From positions 186,001 to 250,000 of the forward strand of contig NZ_JACHJY010000001.1 of the NCBI RefSeq assembly GCF_014203895.1: a stretch of DNA of 64,000 nucleotides, read 5' to 3'. The notes beneath the pieces were generated by a model. It was not told where the DNA came from. It saw only the letters and a list, made by a program, of their open reading frames with translations, and did no database searches. This document shows positions 8,310 through 18,217 of the stretch, piece by piece (within the stretch, counting starts at the first letter, position 1; each line of letters starts with the position of its first letter). A program made the translations under genes and the position numbers. The stretch comes from Streptomyces nymphaeiformis (GTDB lineage Bacteria > Actinomycetota > Actinomycetes > Streptomycetales > Streptomycetaceae).

Positions 8310-8370
8310 ATTGGTCTAGTCCTCAATCTGGTTCAGACCATTGACGTGCTGTTCACGAGGCGGATATCAC
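8310..8370 (+). promoter_or_regulatory. Chitinase promoter with two DasR-like (dre) repeats
   Basis: TGGTCTAGTCCT at 8312-8323 and TGGTTCAGACCA at 8329-8340 are direct 12-bp repeats of the type known at Streptomyces chitinase promoters. Each surrounding 16-mer matches the DasR consensus ACTGGTCTAGACCACT at about 12 of 16 positions. A -35 box TTGACG follows at 8341-8346 and an ATATCA/TATCAC -10 box lies about 17-18 bases later. The overlap with the -35 box suggests repression released by amino-sugar phosphates, as known for DasR. Confidence 0.75.
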
Positions 8371-8412
8371 TGCTCCAACTTCCGTACCGCCACCCCCACT
8401 CGGAGGCAGCAC

Positions 8413-10128
<1,716 letters not shown>

Positions 10129-10148
10129 TCCCACCCACCGCATGAACC

Positions 10149-10187
10149 ACTGCCCCCGCCCGGAATGTCCCTCCGGCCGGGGGCAGT
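10149..10187. terminator. Bidirectional terminator between chitinase and GGDEF-EAL gene
   Basis: CTGCCCCCGCCCGG (10150-10163) pairs with CCGGCCGGGGGCAG (10173-10186) with one mismatch, giving a stem of about 14 bp with a 9-base loop. The convergent layout suits termination in both directions. Confidence 0.85.
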
Positions 10188-10203
10188 TCCATGCCCGTAC
10201 GCC

Positions 10204-12072
10204 CTACACCGGCAGCGGCTCCGTGCCGATCAGCTCCGCGATGCGGTCCGGGGTCACCGCCCGCGAGTACAGCCAGCCCTGCCCGGTGTCGCAGCCGATC
10301 CGCCGCAGCCGGCTGGCCTGCCCGGCCGTCTCGACGCACTCGGCGGTCACCGTCAGGCCGAGCCGGTGCGCGAGGTGCACGAGCGCCTCGACGATCAGCT
10401 CGTCCGCCGGGTTGGCGTGCTCCTCGTCCTGGAAGCCGCGGACGAAGGAGCCGTCCAGCTTGAGCACGGAGACCGGCAGTCGGCTCAGATAGGCGAGGTT
10501 CGAGTAGCCGGTGCCGAAGTCGTCGATCGCGATCCGCACCCCCATGTCGCTCAGCGCCTGGAGCGCCTGGAGCGGCCGGCCGTTCGAGCCCATCACCGCG
10601 GACTCGGTCAGCTCCAGCTGGAGCAGGTGCGGCGCGAGACCGGTCTCGGCGAGGATGCCGGCGACGTCCGCGACCAGGTCGGAGTCCCAGACCTGACGGA
10701 CCGCCACGTTGACGCTGACGAAGATCGGGCGCTCGCGCGGATGGTCCTTCTGCCACTGCCGGGCCTGCCGGCACGCGGTGTTGAGGACCCAGCGGCCCAG
10801 CTCCACGATGGAGCCGTCCTCCTCGGCGATGCCGATGAACCGATTCGGCGCGAGCGAGCCGAACTGCGGGTGGTTCCAGCGCACCAGCGCCTCCACCCCG
10901 CGCACCGCCCCGTCGGACAGATCCACGAGCGGCTGGTACTCCAGGGCGAACTCCCCGCGCTCCACGGCCGGCCGCAGCGTGGAGGAGAGGGACTGCCGGG
11001 TCATCCGGTGGGCGTTGCGCTCGGGGTCGAAGAGCGTCCAGCGGGCCTTGCCGTCCGCCTTCGCCCAGTACAGCGTGGTGTCGGCGGCCTGCATCAGGGC
11101 GGTCGCCGTCGTCCCGAGCCCGACGCGCTCGACCACGCCGATCGAGGCGGAGACAGAGAGCCGCTGGCCGCCGAGGTCGAAGGGGAGCTGGAGCGCGTCG
11201 AGCACCGAGCGCGCCAGGTCCGCCAGTTGCTCGGTGCCGGTGGAGTCCTCGACCAGGATCGCGAACTCGTCGCCGCCGAGCCGGGCCACGAGGTGGCCGC
11301 CGTTGCGGGTGTAGCCGTCGCTGTCCGCGCACTCCGTCAGGCGCGTGGCGACGGCGGCCAGGAGCCGGTCGCCGACCCGGTGGCCGAGGGTGTCGTTGAC
11401 CGCCTTGAAGCCGTCGAGGTCCAGGTAGCAGAGGCCGATCCGCCCTGTTCTGCCATAGCCGTACGACTCGTATGACTGGTGCGATCCGTGCGACGGGGGC
11501 GCGTCGGGGGCGGCGCCCTGGGCCGCGGCCTCCAGGGCCGCCGAGAGGCGCTCGAAGAACAGCGCGCGGTTGGGCAGCCGGGTCACCGGGTCGTGCATCT
11601 TGAGGTGGCGCAGCCGCGCGTGCAGCTCGCGCCGGTCGCTGATGTCCGCGATCGACAGCAGGACGCGGCGGCTGTCGGGCACGGGGGCGACGGTGACCTC
11701 GGCCCACAGCGAGCGCCCGTCGGCGTGCTTGAGGCGGCGGGTGCAGCGGAAGCGGGAGCGGCCGCCGCCGAGCACCTCGCGGTACGCGTGCCAGGTGCGG
11801 GCGTCGGAGGCGAGGTCGACGAGGTCGGCCGCCGCCTGCTCCTCCAGCGCGGCGGGATCGGTACCGAGGAGGGCGCCGAAGGAGTCGTTCGCGACGACGA
11901 CGACACCGTCCTCGTCGACGACGGCCATCGCGAGCTGGGCGACCCGGAAGGCGGCGCGGCAGTCGCGGAGTTCGGCCGTCCGTCGCGCGAGGTGACGCTC
12001 CGTGAGTGCGGGCTCGGCCGCGTGTGTCTCCGCCGGCTCTGGGTGCACCGGTCCTTCGGGGGTTCCGCTCAC
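10204..12072 (-). CDS. PAS-GGDEF-EAL cyclic di-GMP turnover protein
   Basis: A protein of about 622 residues with a PAS domain (near residues 60-170; FRVAQLAMAVVDEDGVVVV), a GGDEF diguanylate cyclase domain (RLPNRALFFERL; the active-site motif RLGGDEFAIL is intact) and an EAL phosphodiesterase domain (EALVRW, DDFGTGYSNLAYL and VLKLDGSFVRG all present). Both catalytic motifs are intact, so it could make and degrade c-di-GMP, or use GGDEF as a GTP sensor. The architecture resembles the cytoplasmic RmdA-type proteins of Streptomyces; that is a family comparison only. Start chosen at GTG 12072, six bases after GGGAG; ATG 12144 is an alternative. No membrane segment is seen. Confidence 0.9.
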   Translation of the reverse strand: MSGTPEGPVHPEPAETHAAEPALTERHLARRTAELRDCRAAFRVAQLAMAVVDEDGVVVVANDSFGALLGTDPAALEEQAAADLVDLASDARTWHAYREVLGGGRSRFRCTRRLKHADGRSLWAEVTVAPVPDSRRVLLSIADISDRRELHARLRHLKMHDPVTRLPNRALFFERLSAALEAAAQGAAPDAPPSHGSHQSYESYGYGRTGRIGLCYLDLDGFKAVNDTLGHRVGDRLLAAVATRLTECADSDGYTRNGGHLVARLGGDEFAILVEDSTGTEQLADLARSVLDALQLPFDLGGQRLSVSASIGVVERVGLGTTATALMQAADTTLYWAKADGKARWTLFDPERNAHRMTRQSLSSTLRPAVERGEFALEYQPLVDLSDGAVRGVEALVRWNHPQFGSLAPNRFIGIAEEDGSIVELGRWVLNTACRQARQWQKDHPRERPIFVSVNVAVRQVWDSDLVADVAGILAETGLAPHLLQLELTESAVMGSNGRPLQALQALSDMGVRIAIDDFGTGYSNLAYLSRLPVSVLKLDGSFVRGFQDEEHANPADELIVEALVHLAHRLGLTVTAECVETAGQASRLRRIGCDTGQGWLYSRAVTPDRIAELIGTEPLPV

Positions 12073-12424
12073 CGCTCGCTCCCGTGCAGTCGGGCCGGTC
12101 ACATGTGGTCGGGATGGTCGGCCAAGGAAGAGTGAGCCGATCATAGAGCCAGCCGGGGGAGCGTTCCAGCTCCGAGGGGCCCCCGAGGGGGTCCGGGCGC
12201 TGTGAGGCCGCCTACCGGACGCCCCTGCCAGATCGTTTCTGCGCGGGTCTGACACGGGTCGTCGAGGGCATGACCGAATGTGACTTTCCGTGAGCTGAAG
12301 CGCGCTCGTGTCGCGTCGCCCCCGTGGCGCGCCCTCACCCGACCGGGGCAGCGGAAACATGCGAAACACCGCGAAACGTCACAAGGTGGGTGGGGTGTCC
12401 CGCATTCCCGATCCGGAGGTCCAC
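12073..12424. other. Divergent intergenic region
   Basis: This separates the GGDEF-EAL gene from the metalloprotease gene. Apart from the ribosome sites (GGGAG before 12072; GGAGGT at 12415-12420), no repeat, operator or RNA could be recognised with confidence. The exact left limit depends on the start chosen for the GGDEF-EAL gene. Confidence 0.5.
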
Positions 12425-13675
12425 GTGAGGGCTCAGCAGCCACCCGGGGGAGTGGAACGCCCGCGGCTGCGTGCCGGCGCGGCGGCCTTCACCTCGCTCG
12501 CCGCCCTGGCCGCCACCGGGCTCGTCGCGGGTCCCGCCGTCGGCGCGTCCTCGGCGAGTCCCTGCGCCCTGCCCCGTACCGCGGCCCACCACTCGCTCGG
12601 CCTCGACACCTGGAACGGCGCCTACACGCGACCGAACCAGACCCTCGACGCGGTCATGATCTTCCTGTCCTTCCCGGACTCCGCACCGCTCACCGAACCG
12701 GCCGAGCTCGCCGCCGACCACTTCCCCGCCACCAGCGAGTTCTTCGACCGCGCCTCCTACGGACGCTTCACCCTGCGCCCGCACGCCCGATCGGCCTGGA
12801 CCCCGATGCCGCACGCGTCGGAGGCGTACGACATACGGCGGGACTGGGACGCCGGGAAGCGGGCCGCCTACCTCCGCGACGCGATCGCCGCCGCCGACAA
12901 GGACGTCGACTTCTCCCGGTACGACGTCGTCTACCTGGTCGCCGACCCGGACGCGCCCGGCGTGGACTCCGACGCGACCAAGGTCGTCAACCTGGACCGC
13001 CCGCTGGAGGCCGACGGCACCGAGATCAAGCGCGTCGTCACCGTCTTCGAACGGCACCCGCCCGACCGCAACGTCCTGGCCCACGAGACCGGCCACGTCT
13101 TCGACCTGCCCGACCTCTACCGCCGGCCCGTGGACGGCAAGGGCGACTGGGACACCCATGTGGGGGACTGGGACGTCATGGGAAGCCAGTTCGGGCTCGC
13201 CCCGGACCTCTTCGGCTGGCACAAGTGGAAGCTCGGCTGGCTCTCCAGCGCCCAGGTCGCCTGCGTCCAGGGCACCGGCTCCCACCTGGTCAGCCTGGAA
13301 CCGACCGACACCCCGCCCGCGGCGGGCGGCACCCTCGGCACCCGGCTCGCCGTCGTCCGCACCGGACCCGACAGCGTCCTGGCGATCGAGGCCCGGAGCC
13401 GCGCCGGGAACGACGCCGACACCTGCGCCGAGGGCGTGCTCGTCTACCGGGTCCGCAACGACGCGGCCTCCGGCGAGGGCCCGGTCGAGGTCGTGGACGC
13501 GCACCCGGACACCCAGGCGTGCGTGGAGCGCTCCGTCTACCCGCCGCTCGCGGACGCCCCCCTGGAGGAGGGCGAGACGATGACCGTCCCCGGGAGCGGG
13601 GTGCGGATCGAGGTGACGGACCGCACCGAGGCGGGCGTCTGGACGGTGAAGATCACGCCTCCCGGACCCGCGTGA
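12425..13675 (+). CDS. Secreted M6-family zinc metalloprotease
   Basis: A 416-residue secreted protease resembling the immune-inhibitor-A (M6) family. A signal peptide with core AAAFTSLAALAATGLVAG occupies the first 40 residues. The zinc motif HETGHVFDLPDLY begins at H220 (HExxH plus the third ligand D), and the downstream GDWDVMG and GWHKWKLGWL segments are typical of M6. Three pairs of cysteines in the C-terminal half could form disulfides. Start chosen at GTG 12425 after GGAGGT; an ATG at 12359 is an alternative. The stop codon lies within the first bases of the 143-bp repeat, and the gene is convergent with tRNA-Lys copy 2. Confidence 0.85.
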   Translation: MRAQQPPGGVERPRLRAGAAAFTSLAALAATGLVAGPAVGASSASPCALPRTAAHHSLGLDTWNGAYTRPNQTLDAVMIFLSFPDSAPLTEPAELAADHFPATSEFFDRASYGRFTLRPHARSAWTPMPHASEAYDIRRDWDAGKRAAYLRDAIAAADKDVDFSRYDVVYLVADPDAPGVDSDATKVVNLDRPLEADGTEIKRVVTVFERHPPDRNVLAHETGHVFDLPDLYRRPVDGKGDWDTHVGDWDVMGSQFGLAPDLFGWHKWKLGWLSSAQVACVQGTGSHLVSLEPTDTPPAAGGTLGTRLAVVRTGPDSVLAIEARSRAGNDADTCAEGVLVYRVRNDAASGEGPVEVVDAHPDTQACVERSVYPPLADAPLEEGETMTVPGSGVRIEVTDRTEAGVWTVKITPPGPA

Positions 13676-13689
13676 CCGCCGGAACACGA

Positions 13690-13723
13690 AGAAGGCCCCC
13701 TCACCGAAGTGAGGGGGCCTTCT
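13690..13723. terminator. Bidirectional terminator hairpin, copy 2
   Basis: The same 15-bp stem as at 5775-5808, with loop CGAA instead of CGAG. It lies between the metalloprotease gene and tRNA-Lys copy 2. Confidence 0.9.
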
Positions 13724-13730
13724 CTGTCTG

Positions 13731-13804
13731 TGCGCCGCCAGGGACTCGAACCCCGGACCCGCTGATTAAGAGTCAGCTGCTCTAACCAACTGAGCTAGCG
13801 GCGC
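13731..13804 (-). tRNA. tRNA-Lys (anticodon CUU), copy 2
   Basis: Identical in sequence to the tRNA at 5816-5889, with all arms intact and no encoded CCA. Its 5' ten bases overlap the 3' end of the upstream protein gene on the same strand. Confidence 0.97.
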
Positions 13805-14424
13805 CTGCTGACGTCGTAGACATTAGCATCCGGATCGGCGGGAGGAAAAATCGATACCCGCACGTCGGCGGCGGAGGCCGCCCGGACGGCCCGCACACAG
13901 GCCCAGAGCACGACCTCGGGGCCCGGCAGCCACGGATGCCGGGAGTCGGGGGCCACCAGCCAGCGGGGCCCGGCGGAATCGGACGGAACCAGCGGCGGCA
14001 CGGTCACCGCGTCCCCGAGCCCGTGACAGAGCGGCCGGGGGACCGCCTCTCCCCACTCCTCCCAGTCGAGCAGCGCCGGCAGCCGCTGGGCCGTCCCGGG
14101 CGCGGCGAACAGCATCATCCGGCCCCGGTGCGTCGCGACGGGCCCCGAGCCCGGGCCCTCCTCCCACAGCCGGTCCAGCATCCGGCGCCCGAAGACCGGG
14201 TCCACGTTGACGACGTCGAAGACCGTCCCGCAGGGCAGCGCCGCCGGGGAGGCCGGCCGGGACTCCCAGCGGGTCAGCGCGGCGCCGTCGCGACCCCCGG
14301 CGGCCGAGGCGAGCCAGGCGGCCCCGTCGGCGGTCACGCGGGCCGTCTGGTGCCGCCCCTCGTCGCCCTCCCGGAGGAACCGGAAGATGTCGTGCGGGGT
14401 CTCTTCGCGCAGCCAGGTCGTCAT
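13795..14424 (-). CDS. Small prim-pol-like (bifunctional DNA primase/polymerase N-terminal) protein
   Basis: A 209-residue protein resembling the short prim-pol-domain proteins common in Streptomyces: LPCGTVFDVVNVDPVFGRRMLDRL near residue 62 and the GPRWLVAPDSRHPWLPGPEVV stretch near 150 fit that pattern. The aspartates of a polymerase site are not convincingly complete (DVVNVD is present), so activity is doubtful. The start is ATG 14424 (MTTWLREETP). The last codons (SRRR then TAG) are read from the 5' end of tRNA-Lys copy 2, so the C-terminus was set by the tRNA-bearing repeat. The transcript presumably runs into the tRNA. Confidence 0.7.
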   Translation of the reverse strand: MTTWLREETPHDIFRFLREGDEGRHQTARVTADGAAWLASAAGGRDGAALTRWESRPASPAALPCGTVFDVVNVDPVFGRRMLDRLWEEGPGSGPVATHRGRMMLFAAPGTAQRLPALLDWEEWGEAVPRPLCHGLGDAVTVPPLVPSDSAGPRWLVAPDSRHPWLPGPEVVLWACVRAVRAASAADVRVSIFPPADPDANVYDVSRRR

Positions 14425-14737
14425 GACCCAGGTCTACCGGGCGTGATCCCCCGATTGCCGAGGGTTCCCGGAATCCCGGACAGGAGGGGTGGCGGAGGAG
14501 TATCGTGCCCCCTCGGCATATGCCAGGGGTGGTTTTTCGGTCAGACGTACGCCTCCGCGCCAACCGGACGCGCCGACGGGCGTAGGTGGATGCCTCCGAA
14601 CCAGCCGGGCGCGCCGACAGGCGCACCCGTCGCCTCCGAGCCAACCGGACGCGCCTACGGGGCGCATGGGTACGCGCCCGGACCGGCCGAGCGCGCCTAC
14701 GCCCCCCCCCCGCACCGGGCCGACGCGCGCCCCGCTC
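14425..14737. repeat. Gene-free region with degenerate GC repeats and a C10 run
   Basis: Between about 14550 and 14700 a motif close to CCAACCGGACGCGCC, followed by (G/T)ACGGGGCG, recurs about four times with substitutions and spacing near 40 bases (for example around 14559, 14600, 14641 and 14681). A run of ten C occupies 14702-14711. The palindrome GGCATATGCC at 14515-14524 is flanked by CCCT/AGGGG. No believable gene is seen. Confidence 0.7.
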
Positions 14738-15094
14738 TCAGTCCTCCGCCGGCTGTCCGTTCGTCCGGATCAGGCCCTGGCCGAACTCGATCATCTTCCG
14801 GGCGTAGTCCTCGGTCCACTGGGCCCGCTCGGCGACGTCCGCCGCCGTCAGCCGGTCGAACCGGCGCGGATCCGCGAGCTGCGCGGCCGCGATCGCCTGG
14901 AACTCCGTCGCCCGGTCCGTCGCCGCCCGGAACGCGAGCGTCAGCTCCGTCGCCCGGGACAGCAGCTCGCGGGGATCCTCTATCGACTCCAGGTCGAAGA
15001 AGTGCTCCGGATCGGCGGTCGCCTCGGCAGGCTCGAAGATCAGCGGTGCCGGCCGGAGCCGCCGCTGTGCGCTCCGTTCCGCGGGTTCCGCCAT
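14738..15094 (-). CDS. Conserved-looking small protein of unknown function
   Basis: A 118-residue acidic, helix-rich protein without signal peptide or membrane segment. Coding character is good and the ATG at 15094 follows AGAAGGA. The last third (TAADVAERAQWTEDYARKMIEFGQG) looks like a short helical DNA- or protein-contact unit, but I recognise no family. It lies 131 bases downstream of the helicase gene on the same strand and may belong to that transcript. Function unknown. Confidence 0.65.
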   Translation of the reverse strand: MAEPAERSAQRRLRPAPLIFEPAEATADPEHFFDLESIEDPRELLSRATELTLAFRAATDRATEFQAIAAAQLADPRRFDRLTAADVAERAQWTEDYARKMIEFGQGLIRTNGQPAED

Positions 15095-15224
15095 CGTCCT
15101 TCTCCTCCTCGCACAGACACGGCCCGGAATCCCGGGCCGTCTTCCATTGTCCCGCGCCCCGCAAGAGCGCGAGACGTCCCCCGTACGCCCCCACGTCCTT
15201 CCGGGCCCCGGTTTCGACCCGGGT

Positions 15225-16556
15225 TCACGGAGTCCAGCCCACCCGGTGTTCCTCCAGGTGGGAGAGGACCGCGTGGTTCGCCTCCCAGCCGTCCGGGAAC
15301 GAGACCGCGACGCCCAGCTGCACCGGGTCCGTCGACGGGTGCTCGTCGAGGAGCTCCGCCACGCCCGCGCGGCACACCACGATGCACGCGTGCCGGTGCC
15401 GGGAGGCCAGGACGCACAGGCGGCCCGTCTCCAGGTGGAAGGCCGTCGCGTCCGGGCGGCCGGAGAGCGGGTGGAGGACGACCGTCACGTCGTACTCGCG
15501 GCCCTGGAGCCGGTTCGCGGTGTCCACCGTCACGCCCGTCACCCCGAGGTCCGCGAGCGCCGCCCGGACCGCCGCCGCCTGGTCGCGGTGCGCGGTGCCG
15601 ACGGCGATCCGGTCCGGGGTGAGCGGCACCGGGGTCTCCGAGCGCTCCGAGACCGCCGAACCGCCCCGGTCCAGGAGCCGGCGCACCACCAGGGCGATCG
15701 CACCGACCGCCTCGGGATCGGTGCGCGGGGTGTGCCGGGCCGGGAGTTCGAGCAGGCCCCAGCCGGACTCGGCGGCCTCGTCGAGGACCCGGTCCTGGGC
15801 CGAGCCGTCCGAGGCGACTCCGAAGGACAGCTTCCGGTCGCCGTGGCCCGTGCCGCTGCGGAACGGCGTGTACGGGTAGAAGGCGTCCGACACCAGCGGC
15901 GCCGCCGAGGCGGGCAGTCGCCAGGAGACCGGGAGGCGGTGCTGCGGCAGCTCCGGGTTGTGGGCCAGGAGGGTGGAGACCGCGGACGCCGACGGGTCGT
16001 ACGACAGGCCCGCCCACTGCTCCGCGCCCACCACCGAGAACGGGTCCAGCTGCCCGGGGTCGCCGACGAACAGCGCCCGCTCGAAGAGGCCCGCCACCGC
16101 GAGCAGCGCGTCCGAGCGCATCTGGTACGCCTCGTCGACGATCGCGTGCGCCCACGGCTCGACGTTCTTCACGTGCCCCCACTTGGCGGCCGTGGACAGC
16201 ACGACCGGCAGCCCGGTCAGCTCGCCCGCCTTCGCCGACTTCCGTACGTTGGCCAGGTCGTCGAGCGCCTTGTCGTACGGGTCGGAGTCGCTGGAGTGCA
16301 GCCGGCCGACCTCCAGGTCCGGCTCCTTCTCGGCGAGCCGCAGCACCAGGTCGTCCACCTGCGCGTTCGTCTGGGCGACCACCATCAGGGGCCGCCCGGC
16401 GGCGGCCAGTTCGAGGGCGGCCCGCACCACGAGCGTCGACTTCCCGGCGCCCGGCGGGGAGTTCACCACGACGCCGCGCGCGGTGCCGTGCAGGGTGTCC
16501 GCGAGAATGGCGTCGGTCGCGCGGGCGGCCTCGGCGGACGGGTCGAACACGGTCAC
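15225..16556 (-). CDS. SF1B-type (UPF1/Dna2-like) helicase core
   Basis: A 443-residue NTP-dependent helicase core. Walker A is NSPPGAGKST near residues 32-41, Walker B is IVDEAYQM near 140, motif III is FVGDPGQLDP near 165, motif IV-like SWRLPASAAPLVSDAFYP near 213, motif V is TANRLQGREYDVTVV near 350 and motif VI is VLASRHRHACIVV near 385. There is no N-terminal accessory region: the core begins about 30 residues before Walker A, and the usual Q-motif glutamine is not evident. Its GTG start at 16556 overlaps the stop of a 13-residue micro-ORF (GTGA), so it is translationally coupled to upstream genes for a 529-residue protein and a Fe-S nuclease. Confidence 0.87.
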   Translation of the reverse strand: MTVFDPSAEAARATDAILADTLHGTARGVVVNSPPGAGKSTLVVRAALELAAAGRPLMVVAQTNAQVDDLVLRLAEKEPDLEVGRLHSSDSDPYDKALDDLANVRKSAKAGELTGLPVVLSTAAKWGHVKNVEPWAHAIVDEAYQMRSDALLAVAGLFERALFVGDPGQLDPFSVVGAEQWAGLSYDPSASAVSTLLAHNPELPQHRLPVSWRLPASAAPLVSDAFYPYTPFRSGTGHGDRKLSFGVASDGSAQDRVLDEAAESGWGLLELPARHTPRTDPEAVGAIALVVRRLLDRGGSAVSERSETPVPLTPDRIAVGTAHRDQAAAVRAALADLGVTGVTVDTANRLQGREYDVTVVLHPLSGRPDATAFHLETGRLCVLASRHRHACIVVCRAGVAELLDEHPSTDPVQLGVAVSFPDGWEANHAVLSHLEEHRVGWTP

Positions 16557-16594
16557 CGCATGTCCTCAGGGGTTACGAAGTCGAGATCGGTCAC
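16553..16594 (-). CDS. 13-residue coupled micro-ORF between helicase and partner
   Basis: Reads GTG...TGA as VTDLDFVTPEDMR. Its start overlaps the stop of the 529-residue gene (GTGA at 16591-16594) and its stop overlaps the start of the helicase gene (GTGA at 16553-16556). The tail VTPEDMR resembles the end of the upstream protein (VTPEDVL), as if the 3' end had been duplicated. It may serve only to pass ribosomes to the helicase gene, or be a relic of gene fission. Confidence 0.5.
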   Translation of the reverse strand: MTDLDFVTPEDMR

Positions 16595-18180
16595 AGGACG
16601 TCCTCCGGCGTCACGGCGTCCGGCAGTTCCACCGCGTCCGTCCGTGGCGGGCCGCCGTGCGTCCACGGCGTCTCCTCCGGGTCCGGCAGCTTCGGGCCGA
16701 CCCGCTGGTCGTGCTCGAACAGCGTCCAGGCGATCCGCTCGCCCTTCTCCGGCACCGAGCCCTCCGCCGGCTCCTTGGAGCGTCCCATCCGGTCCAGGAT
16801 CCGCAGGAGCAGCGAGCCGTCCTCCTCGTACCGGACGAACTCCGCCGTCTGCGGCTTGCCTTCGAGCGAGCGGTACACCTTCACCTTCTCGCCCAGGTGC
16901 GGCCGGTCGTCCGTGCGGACCGCGACGAGCGGGCGCGGCGCGGGCCGCTTCGACTCCGTCCACGCCATCGTCACCTCGACCACCTCGGCCGTGAACGCCT
17001 CGCCCGCGAGCCGCCGCCCCGCCAGGACCAGCGGGTCGTCGAGGGCCTCGTGCGCCTCCAGCTGGCCCTGCGCCTGCTCGCGGGCGGCGAGCTTCTGGGC
17101 GGCCGTGACGGCGTCGTCCCGGCGCGGCTGCGGCGGCTCGCCGGCCGCGACCCGGTCCCGGTGGGCGGTGAAGGACCAGCGGTCGCGGGTCCAGCGGTCC
17201 TCGACCCTGGCGCCTTCCGGCAGCTCCCGCAGCAGCCCGATCGCCCGCCAGACCGCGTCCCACGTGGGCTTCAGCTGGGAGACGACGAGGCGGCGCAGCT
17301 CCCGCTCGGCCGCGTGCAGTTCGGCGAGGCCCGTGTCGGCCGCCTCGCCGTCCTCGGCGGCGCCGAGCGCCTGCCGGGCCCGGTCGTACCGCTCGATCGC
17401 GGGCGCGAGGAGCTTGTTGTCGAAGGCCGGGTCGGTCGCCGGGCCGGCCGGCGGGCAGAGCAGTTGGCCCTGGGAGTCCCGGCCCAGCTCGGCCCGCAGC
17501 GCGCCCTCCGCGCCCGGCTCGTCGTCGTACGGGTCGATCCAGGCGAGCAGCGCGCCCAGGTGCTGGTCCTCCAGGGAGGACTGGCCGGTCGCCCAGTGCC
17601 GGTTGAGCAGGTCGGTCGCGGAGAGGAGCAGCGAGGAGCCGGGCACCCGGGCCCGCTCGCCGAAGTGCGTCAGCCAGCGTCCGAGCAGCGGCACGCGCGG
17701 CGGCGCGGGGAACGGCGTCTCCGGGTCCTGCTCGGCCGTCCGCCGGAACCGCGTGGACCGCCCGAGCAGCCGTACGTACTCGACGCCCGCCCGGCTCGGC
17801 ACGATCAGCTGCGGCGCGTCGGCGCACAGCTCGACCTCGACCTTCACCTTCTTGCCGGTCTCCGGGTCGACCTCGCTCTTCTCGGCCGCCTCGACGACGT
17901 CCGTGTACGCGTCGACGTACGGCAGGATCTCCTCGGCCAGGTCGGCGAGGAACGCGAAGCGCAGGTCACGGTCCCGGGGCTGCGGCACCACCAGGAGCCT
18001 CGGCTCCTCGGGATCGGTGCCGACGAGCGCACCCAGCGGGGCGCCCGCCTCACCGGCCGTCGTCAGGGGGACGAGGACCAGCGGGCGCGCGGAAAGGCGC
18101 CGGTGCCGGACGGTCGCGAGCGGCTGCGCCCGGCCCGACTCGACGGCCTCCATCCGGGCCAGCGTGGAGATCAGCGACAT
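16591..18180 (-). CDS. 529-residue helicase partner of unknown family
   Basis: No family recognised by eye. The protein is soluble, has no signal peptide and is well coded throughout. The region around residues 230-400 is rich in helices with Arg/Glu heptad character and could form a stalk. The last 130 residues alternate short strands (VVEVTMAW, RPLVAVRT, GEKVKVYRS, GSLLLRILD, ERIAWTLFEH) like the beta-barrel 1B insert that precedes the ATPase core in UPF1/Dna2-type helicases. It ends with a 4-base overlap into the micro-ORF and begins 37 bases after the nuclease stop. It is probably an accessory part of the same nuclease-helicase complex; this is inference. ATG 18180 is the start. Confidence 0.75.
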   Translation of the reverse strand: MSLISTLARMEAVESGRAQPLATVRHRRLSARPLVLVPLTTAGEAGAPLGALVGTDPEEPRLLVVPQPRDRDLRFAFLADLAEEILPYVDAYTDVVEAAEKSEVDPETGKKVKVEVELCADAPQLIVPSRAGVEYVRLLGRSTRFRRTAEQDPETPFPAPPRVPLLGRWLTHFGERARVPGSSLLLSATDLLNRHWATGQSSLEDQHLGALLAWIDPYDDEPGAEGALRAELGRDSQGQLLCPPAGPATDPAFDNKLLAPAIERYDRARQALGAAEDGEAADTGLAELHAAERELRRLVVSQLKPTWDAVWRAIGLLRELPEGARVEDRWTRDRWSFTAHRDRVAAGEPPQPRRDDAVTAAQKLAAREQAQGQLEAHEALDDPLVLAGRRLAGEAFTAEVVEVTMAWTESKRPAPRPLVAVRTDDRPHLGEKVKVYRSLEGKPQTAEFVRYEEDGSLLLRILDRMGRSKEPAEGSVPEKGERIAWTLFEHDQRVGPKLPDPEETPWTHGGPPRTDAVELPDAVTPEDVL

Positions 18181-18217
18181 GCCAGGGCCTCCCGGGGCGC
18201 GGCGCGGAAGCGAGGGC

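Larger units (their letters stand above)
13670..13812. repeat. 143-bp direct repeat, copy B (tRNA-Lys plus terminator)
   Basis: This is the second copy of 5755-5897, 141/143 identical and in the same orientation, 7915 bases away. It supplies the stop codon of the metalloprotease gene at its left end and the stop codon of the prim-pol-like gene inside the tRNA at its right end. Confidence 0.95.
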
